64,000 nucleotides of DNA from Bombyx mori (lineage: Eukaryota; Arthropoda; Insecta; Lepidoptera; Bombycidae): contig NC_085117.1 in the NCBI RefSeq assembly GCF_030269925.1, positions 15,268,738 to 15,332,737 on the forward strand, written 5' to 3'. Shown here piece by piece: positions 56,999 to 64,000 of this stretch (position 1 is the first letter of the stretch; the number at the start of each line of letters is the position of its first letter). A model generated the notes under the pieces. That model had not been told where the DNA came from. It made no database searches and saw nothing but the letters and a program-made list of their open reading frames with translations. The position numbers and the translations under genes were made by a program.

Positions 56999-59700
56999 TT
57001 TTTTTTTTTTTATGATTGAAGGATTACTGGTGGCCCGGAGGCCTTTCCAGTTTCACCAGGACAGGTGGGCGAGCAAAGGCTCAGCCAGGAGGGGTGGGAT
57101 TTGCTAACAGCTACCCGAGCGCCTCCGAAGGAGACCTAACAACTCAAGAGAAGCTGCTTCGCGAATGAATCTACTACCGGATCGGAATCGCGACCCGCTG
57201 AGAAGATCCGGCGAGAAACTCTGCGAGCTGATTCATGGGTTAGGTTGCACGGCGAACTCTTTGTCGAGTTCGACGAGTACGGTTACCGAGGTCCCTAAGC
57301 CTGCTCCTAGAGCTGAAGGCGTCTAGTGCAAAGGTTATTGGATCTGAGGGATCCGTAAGGACGTGTCTAGGGCGTCGACGGTGACTGGCTCCTGCATGAT
57401 CAGGATTCGGGGAGTAGTCAGCGGCGGCTACGATAAGGCGATTATCATGACGCATAGCCTTATCGAAGTACCGTTCCGACGCTGACTTCATGTATTTCTG
57501 TATAGATTCGAGGCCCAAGTCGTCGTGTAGGTCAACGTTCCTCACGAACCACGGAGCTCCGACGGCTAACCTGCAAAAGCGGGATTGTAGAGATTGAAGA
57601 GTGTTTATGTGTGTGCGGGCCGCGTGAGCGAACACCACACTCGCGTAAGTCATGACGGGCCTTATGCAAGTTTTGTAAAGCGTCACCTTGTTCCGAAGGG
57701 ACATTTTACTCCGCTTACAGATCATGGGGTAGAGTCTACCGAGAATAAACGCGGCACGGTCACGGACTGATTTTATATGCGCATTTTATATGCTTTCGAT
57801 GCATCCAGGGTAACGCCCAGATACTTGACCTTCCTGGCCCAGGGTATGGATTGACTAAAGAGAATAATCGGGGGTGTGAGATTCCTCCTCCTAATACGGG
57901 AGGAAATCCATGTGGAGCTTCCCCTCTGAAATAGCACCGCAGTACTTTTCGCTGGGTTGATGTCTATGCGCCATTTTCGGAACCACTGTCCTAGGGCTAG
58001 GACTGCGCTCTGAAGCTTCTTCGCGATTAGGGACTTGTTTCTACTGGAATAGTAAACAGTCGTGTCGTCGGCGAATAAAGCTAAATGGGTCGGCGGCGAC
58101 CGGGGTATATCGTTGACGAATAAGCTAAATAGGAGGGGTGAGAGGACAGAGCCTTGCGGGACTCCAGCTGTGAGAGGTCGTGGGGAGGAGCGGGTTCCCT
58201 CGACTCGATATCGAAAAGAGCGGTTCGACAAGAAGTCCCGTATGATGAGCACGAGACTATCCGGCACACCCATGTTGAATAGTTTGAAAATCAAACCGTT
58301 GTGCCAGACTTTGTCGAACGCTTTTGCGACGTCGAAGAAGAGAGCTCCCGTGTATAACGGTTTTGGTCGATTAAGCCCCACAAGAATGTGCTCCGTGAGG
58401 CGGTGCACCTGTTGAACGCATGAGTGATTTGTACGGAATCCGAATTGTTCATCGATGAGAATGCCCGTGGATGAGACGAAGTCTCTGAGGCGTTTGTAGA
58501 GCAGACGCTCATACAGTTTGCCTAGAGACATGAGGAGGCTGATCGGGCGGTAGCTCGTCGGATGATTTTTTGGTTTACCGGGTTTATGTATGCCGATAAC
58601 GTCCGCTTCTTTCCACACCGCGGGAAAGATACAGTTCGCCATAGCGGCATTGAAAATAGATGCCAACATCACGATGAGTTGGACGGGTAGAAGTTTAATA
58701 ACGCGGTTGGATATACCGTCGGAACCGGGAGCCTTGCGAGGACGTAGGTCTTTGATCAAGTCTTTAACTTCCATCGGGGTGACGGGTGGTAACGCATCCG
58801 AGGGTGGCAAGGAGGCTCTGCGTTCTACCTCACTGTCTACTAAATCTACATGAACAGGGTCCACGGATTGAGTGCTGGGCGTACACTGGGTTTGCAATGT
58901 ATCGGCCAGCAGCTCTGCTTTTTCGTCATCATCGAACGCCGTGAGTCGGCCTGAGGGGCCTACGAGGGGGGGCATAGTTACTACCGTATCCGATTTGAGA
59001 GTACGAGCTAAGCGGTAGTAAGACCTTTGGGAGGGCGCGAGTCCTTCTAAGAAATCAGACCATCTGGCATCTCGGACTACGGCGATGCGAGACTTTACGT
59101 CGCGTTGTAGGGCACGCATTCGAATACGATTTACCGCGGTAGGATACCTGTCGTAGGCGCGTATTGAGGCGTTCTTAGCTCTTAGCAGCTCCCTAATATC
59201 GTCGGACAATTTGAAGCGGTGAAGGAAGTCCTCCGCTACAACTTGTTTCGATGACCTATCTAATGTCGAGGTGATGTGTGACGTTAAGATGTCTATGGCT
59301 TCAGCGGTATCCTGAGGAGACCGGGTAGAGTCCGGGCTAAACGGGAGCGATGGTGGATCAGATTCAGCCAGGCTGACGCCCAGCGTGTGCCAATCCACCA
59401 CAGTCCTCGTGACGGGAACGGAATCGGGAGCGCGACCGAGCTACATAACGACGGGACGGTGGTCTGAATCTAACTCTGAAACTACTTCGATCGAGTGTAA
59501 GCGCAGAGTCACGTTTTTTAATAACGCTATGTCGAGTATATCCGGGCGATGCGCGATATTTAGCGGGTAGTGAGTCGGGGCTAGCGGAGCGACGATATCG
59601 AAGGCGAGATCATCAACTAACGCGTCAAGCCGCCTGCCATTCGGGGTTGTGGTGTGTGAGTTCCACCTGATGTGTTTACAATTTAGGTCGCCCGCCAGAA
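56999..59700 (-). mobile_element. 5'-truncated Jockey-clade LINE, copy B
   Basis: A 14-nt T run begins at 56999. The insert is flanked by tgagctcacctact at 56985-56998 and 59701-59714, a 14-bp target duplication. The sequence is highly similar to copy A but truncated slightly further in, at a point corresponding to 4443 of copy A. Confidence 0.95.
57240..59698 (-). pseudogene. Jockey ORF2 fragment, disrupted
   Basis: It has the same domain order as copy A, with FDVAKAFDKVWH, GVPQGSVLSP and FADD intact in the middle frame. Two lesions break it. An AAG Lys codon of copy A is TAG near 59442, just after the endonuclease SDH motif. Near 57775 a 19-bp stretch is replaced by 21 bp that partly repeat the adjacent ttttatatgc, shifting the frame after about 540 codons. 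What remains open is 57773-59401 and 57240-57725. Confidence 0.92.
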
Positions 59701-59765
59701 TGAGCTCACCTACTAGTTAAGGTTACGCTGATATGGTCTCTCTAGGCCATCAGCTTGAAAAAAAG

Positions 59766-60211
59766 AGATGCATATTGAAGCCATTAAACAATAAAAATGA
59801 GATTTCAACCTCATTTAACACTCAGGGTTTGTGGATATCATGACGGTGATGTCCATTGCGCTTAACCTTAAACGGGACCTGAGTCGTCTACGTCAGAGAA
59901 AAAAAAGCACGCACAAACATATTTCTCACTGAAATTATTCGAATAGAACTGAACCGAGTAAATCCCCTTAAATAAATTTAGGGCTTTTATTCATAGAAGT
60001 CAAGCAAAAAAATGTACAGTCGTTCACAATCGTCGTAATTTAACGATTATTTCCTTTTTTTTTACCGTTTCTTCTTTTTTGCTTAATCTCTATTAGTTTA
60101 ACATCATGACCAACTTACTATCGATGCATTCTCCATCGAAACAGCAACCTCCACAGCACTGTTCTTGGTCGACGCACTAGAATTAGTACACACATATTTT
60201 ACCTACTCATC
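59766..60211. other. AT-rich intergenic DNA
   Basis: No gene or repeat recognised. Confidence 0.4.
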
Positions 60212-60461
60212 TTACTGGTGGTAGGACCTCTTGTGAGTCTGCGCGGGTAGGTACCACCACCACCTTGCCTATTTCTGCCGTGAAGCAGTAATGCGTTTCG
60301 GTTTGAAGGGTGGGGCAGCCGTTGTAACTATACTTGAGACCTTAGAACTTATATCTCAAGGTGGGTGGCGCATTTACGTCGTAAATGTCTATAGGCTCCA
60401 GTAACCACTTAACACCAGGTAGGCTGTGAGCTCGTCCAACCATCTAAGCAATAAAAAAAAA
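60212..60461 (+). repeat. Bm1 SINE, 5'-truncated
   Basis: It runs from actggtggtaggacctcttg through the conserved body to taagcaataaaaaaaaa. The copy is well preserved. Confidence 0.93.
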
Positions 60462-62074
60462 CTTAAGAAAGAATGAGATAGCAAATGATAAGATACGAGA
60501 AAAAAAACACACATACCATTTTTCCGTAAACTTTGCAATCCTGTGCGCGAGCCGTTGAAATGGTGCACATGTAAATTAATATCAAACAATATATCATTTT
60601 TCGTTTGGACACATTATTTTCTATGTGGATTTGTGACACGTTTAGTTAACGTGCTCGCGGTCACGACCTGTACAACTGTGACCGACATTCACATCGTTAA
60701 CACCTTATTAAGTAAAACGATAGGAATTTTTGTAAATGTGTAAATTTGTAATACGTGATCGTTTCTGCTGTGTTCAGATATTCAACGGGGAAGCGACCCA
60801 GTTTTTTTTTTTTTGAAGTCGTCATGCGGGCTTCTATATCGGTAAACTTTCGCTTTCCGCTTACTATTAATGTTACTATCGTTATTACACGTTGAAATCA
60901 AACGAAACACTATACTTATTTGTTAAATCGAATAGTATAGGTACTACATACATACATGATCGCGTATTGAAAAGTTTGCCAGTTCAATAAATTCCGTATC
61001 CATCCACTTCCGTAGGCTTCACAGTATTTAACCTCAAATGAACTTCTCCGTAATATGTTCGTCTTTTTATATATCATACACCTTGTTTTACTTTACATTT
61101 TAATGGTAAACCTATTGCCTTGCAAACTCCATGGCCTTGAAATTTTATAATTCAAACACACGTAATTGAGTTGGTCTGTCTAAATAATGAAGAACTCTAT
61201 AGAAAATAGTCAAATTGCAACGTTTTAAAAATCCTACCATATTCCAGTCCTAATGGTAGTTCTTTGTACTCTGGTTCGGGTAATTTCATTTCATCAACTG
61301 TCCCCGCAGCGTATATCTGATTTTCAACTATTGTTCGAGCTTATGAAGTTGTGAAATCTTTTGTTGCTTTTGTTACGTGATAAGCGTGTTTGGATTAATT
61401 GTTCTCATCAAATGAGGCAGAACCTTCTTGATTGTTCTTTAATCTAGTAAATTTTACGTAATAAATTACTCCATTTATATACCATTCAAAGTAATTGTGG
61501 TCCCACTTTGAATGAAAAGTGATACTTATGTTATGTCCCCCATATGCTCTTTCATATCCACATTGTTCAATAAATTGTTAGATGTTTAAGGAGATTCGAC
61601 TTGACTACAAAGAGAAAAACATATGTCTCCATATTTTTATATTTTTTTTAAACAGTAAACATTAGAGAAACGACTCAATCAACGCATACGAGTGAATTTG
61701 GACAAGTATAGGTGGAATTCGTGAGCATCTTTGAGAGGGTGCTGTGTATGCGGGCCTCAGTTTGGTTAATGTGGGTGCTTAAAATGCTGCAAGAATGTTT
61801 GAATTTAGATGAAGATCGAAGACCTGGAATAAATTTAATGGTTATTAACTATTCACGTGAACATTTAAGAGATGTATTTGCAGAAGAGCCTCGGTAGCAT
61901 CATAAGTAGCCTTCAGCCAAGTAGTCGTGGAAGTTTTACAAGCATAATAATCGTTTAGTTTCAATAAGAAAAGGAATGTGCATTGATGTCTTTATTCATT
62001 GCACTGTTTGTTTATTTCTCCAGTTTTCGTTGAAAAGGACGGTCCGCCCGTGATGGCGTCGGTAAAAACGCGAG
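60462..62074. other. AT-rich intergenic DNA
   Basis: No supported gene. ORFs of 61-66 codons have no recognisable motif. Confidence 0.4.
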
Positions 62075-62100
62075 ATTAAAACCGTAAATGCGGTTTTAAT
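62075..62100 (+). repeat. Perfect 10-bp hairpin
   Basis: attaaaaccg and its inverted copy cggttttaat enclose the 6-nt loop taaatg. It directly abuts the truncated 5' edge of the SINE at 62101. Confidence 0.8.
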
Positions 62101-62728
62101 TACGTGTGTTTGTTCACGATTAACTTCCACGGCGAAGGAATAACATCTATCTATCTCTCTATATATAAATAAAAATGATTTGCTGTTCGTAAGTCTCGCT
62201 AAAATTCGAGAGCGGCTGGACCGATTTGGCTTATTTTGGTCTTGAATTATTTGTGGAAGTCCAGAGAAGGCCAGAAAATGCTCGGGATTAAATAAAAATA
62301 ACAATTTTGTTTTTCCTTTGATGTGTCTCGCGTCGGGCGGATTCCTTTTTTTTGTTTTAAGTTTATTTTATACAAAAGTTTAGGTCTTTTATTTATCGAT
62401 TAAGGCACTACGAAGTATGTCGGGTCAGCTAGTCGTGTAATAAAAATCAAACCCGCAAAATTATAATTTGCGTAATTACTGGTAATAGAACTTCTTGTGA
62501 GTCCGCATAGGTAGGGACCACCGCCCTGCCTATTTCTGCCGTGAAGCAGTAATGCGTATCGGTTTGAAGGGTGGGGCAGCGGTTGTAACTATACTGAGAC
62601 CTTAGAACTTATATCTCAAGGTGGGTTACGTATTTACGTTGTAGATATCTATAGGCTCTAGTAACCACTTAACACCAGGTGGGCTGTGAGCTCGTCCACC
62701 CATTGCGACAATTAAGCAATAAAAAAAA
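62101..62728 (+). repeat. Bm1 SINE interrupted by a Helitron
   Basis: tgttcacgattaacttccac and gaaggaataaca precede the insert at 62146-62432. The body then resumes with tcgtgtaataaaaatcaaac and runs to the A tail. The tRNA-like head is missing. Confidence 0.93.
62146..62432 (+). mobile_element. Helitron inserted in a Bm1 SINE
   Basis: It begins TCTATCTATCTCTCTATATA, contains attcgagagcggctggaccg and ends gtcgggtcagCTAG. Because the host SINE sequence is known, the insertion point is exact: between A (62145) and T (62433), without target duplication. It is 287 bp, non-coding. Confidence 0.95.
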
Positions 62729-63214
62729 GTGTACAACACGCGAAAACCGAAGAAAAAACGAATAAGAATAAGTTAAAATGATAAAATGTATACCAATCTT
62801 TTCCTGATTGGGATACCTAAACCTGATTTTGTTTAAATACATAAATCTAAGTTTTATAATTAATTGTAAGGGCTATGTCATTTTACTAGTCACGAAATAA
62901 CTTTATTCTTTCTTGTATTACACTCACGACTGTACTATACATGCAAAGACACTTAAAAGCCGTGAAAGTTCTTTGTGTTTATTCGCTGAATATGTTGAAG
63001 AGGATGAACATGTATTGTATTTTAATACGAATATATGCATTAGAAAATAAATATAAGGGGATAGAAGAAAAAAGTGTAGAAGGCTTCATGAAATTACAAT
63101 AAACATGAAACGACTTATGTATTATACATAAGTGTTGAAGTTTTAAATACTAGTATATGCATATACAGCTTTGACTAAGGTAATCTAATACTCGGTATAT
63201 ATATTTATTGCGAC
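62729..63214. other. AT-rich intergenic DNA
   Basis: No gene or repeat recognised. Confidence 0.4.
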
Positions 63215-63524
63215 TTAGATGTCACCACACGAGGTTGGCGGAGGCATTCTCGTAGTCCTCCCGGTGATGGTCACGGGACGACCTGAGGGGGTTGAGACTG
63301 CGCCGCAGGCTACCCTCACTCTAGCGCGCTGGCACCAGGAGGACGGGACGACGAGTCGGCGGCTGCGACCTGCGATGCGTTCCGCACTGTCGTCGTCGCT
63401 GTCGTCGCCGAACATACTGTTGAAGAGCATCCCGGTCGGCGGTGTATCACGTTCCGACCCGGCAGGCTGGTTCTGCCCCAGCGGGGTATTGCGGAACACC
63501 AGCGGCATCGCCCGGGCGGTCTAG
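63215..63524 (-). CDS. Candidate GC-rich coding exon, function unknown
   Basis: An island of GC-rich sequence in AT-rich DNA holds a 97-codon minus-strand frame from the ATG at 63508, open to about 63524. Third positions are strongly G/C. It includes an acidic patch (FGDDSDDDSAER) followed by an Arg/Ser-rich end. An AATAAA lies 10 bases past the stop on the minus strand. It could be the last exon of a gene to the right, with ttactag just upstream as an acceptor-like site, or a transposon shard. Two other frames are also open, so the reading is not certain. Confidence 0.35.
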
Positions 63525-63799
63525 TAAGGACGATATTAAATTGTGTCGTCGAGATCATAGCTATTATTTAAACTATTACAGGGTCCAATATGTATATATA
63601 AATAAGTACGAACATAGACATTGGTGTGCGTAGTTGATCGCAGCGTGCTAATATCCGTGGTCTCGTAGTGGCAGTTGAGTGATACTCTGAAGGCAAACAT
63701 CAATTTTTCTAATTAATAACGTACTCGATATGTATTTCCGAAGAAGTATAACGTTTAAGGTATATATCATTAAAGTATAAGATAAAGCTACGTAATTAC

Positions 63800-63905
63800 G
63801 AGAGGTAAGGTTGATGTTTAAGTATTATGAGTCCACACCTGCTTATTTCCGCCTTAAAGCCGTCCACGGTTTTGAAAGGTGCGGGCAACCGTAAAACACA
63901 ATTGG
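63800..63905 (+). repeat. Old Bm1 SINE scrap
   Basis: The weak collinear blocks atgagtccacacctgcttat, ttccgcc and ttttgaaaggtgcgggcaac suggest a decayed copy. Confidence 0.4.
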
Positions 63906-64000
63906 TCTATTTGTAGCGGTAAATGGCTGGTTACAGTTTACTCCAATTGAAATTTCCATTTCGGGTATGAAGGTGGTTATGAAGGTTTTATATTTTCAGT

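Larger units (their letters stand above)
56810..59765 (+). mobile_element. Jockey 3' UTR (second subfamily), split by Jockey copy B
   Basis: The left part, 56860-56998, has the ccattgagtttctcgccg, gatccggtggtagattctgc and gtgagctcacctact blocks. The right part, 59701-59765, has agttaaggttacgctgatat, a hairpin and an A-rich tail. The first 50 bases (56810-56859) look like a Bm1 scrap. Joined, the parts form one continuous LINE 3' end. Confidence 0.85.

Noticed and set aside
62996..63210. Further Bm1 copy suggested by 'ttattgcgacttagatg' near 63206
   Set aside because: Only about 15 bases resemble the SINE tail junction and none of the SINE body follows.
1..64000. Bacterial-style features (operons, ribosome binding sites, riboswitches, CRISPR) and rRNA
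   Set aside because: Spliced genes, SINEs, LINEs and Helitrons show eukaryotic nuclear DNA; no sequence supports these features.

Overview
This window looks like lepidopteran nuclear DNA, most likely silkworm (Bombyx mori) or a very close relative. The main evidence is a tRNA-headed SINE that matches my memory of Bm1. It appears about fifteen times, from nearly full-length copies to old relics. Non-LTR retrotransposons, small Helitrons ending in CTAG, TIR elements and an AT-rich background support the same reading. No database was searched, so family names rest on recognition of motifs and ends.

Only two host genes are well supported. The first (4920-6391, plus strand, two exons, 251 aa) encodes a degenerate EF-hand protein that resembles the axonemal dynein regulatory complex subunit DRC8/EFCAB2. 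The second (38079-40668, minus strand, three exons, about 599 aa) encodes a GMC-family flavin oxidoreductase. Its FAD-binding and GMC signatures are intact, but both active-site motifs are altered. A weak third candidate is a GC-rich minus-strand ORF at 63215-63524. The two genes show no functional link.

Layout: 1-4.5 kb holds an old SINE, a Jockey-clade LINE scrap and a 5'-truncated Jockey copy with an open 826-codon frame. 4.9-6.4 kb is the EF-hand gene. 7.5-12.2 kb holds a TAA-flanked TIR element and a near-complete CR1/Jockey-type LINE with an uninterrupted endonuclease-reverse transcriptase ORF. 12.5-30 kb is a mosaic of SINEs, Helitrons, a hAT-like MITE, a Tc1/mariner-like MITE, LINE scraps and a solo LTR. 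30.4-33.1 kb is an almost perfect 1.33 kb tandem duplication. 35-37.3 kb has two TIR elements, one carrying a SINE. 38-40.7 kb is the GMC gene. 42-50.5 kb holds a Helitron, a young LTR element with identical LTRs and a patchwork interior, and a second solo LTR carrying a LINE insertion. 50.5-64 kb holds further Helitrons and SINEs and a second Jockey copy nested in another Jockey 3' tail.

The most informative feature is the number of nested insertions whose target sites can be read directly. They give a relative chronology and fix element ends. I found no CRISPR array, operon, rRNA or free-standing tRNA gene, and no clear new gene system. The best leads are the GMC enzyme with a displaced active-site histidine, the LTR element with its A-to-G-biased SINE segment, and the recent tandem duplication.
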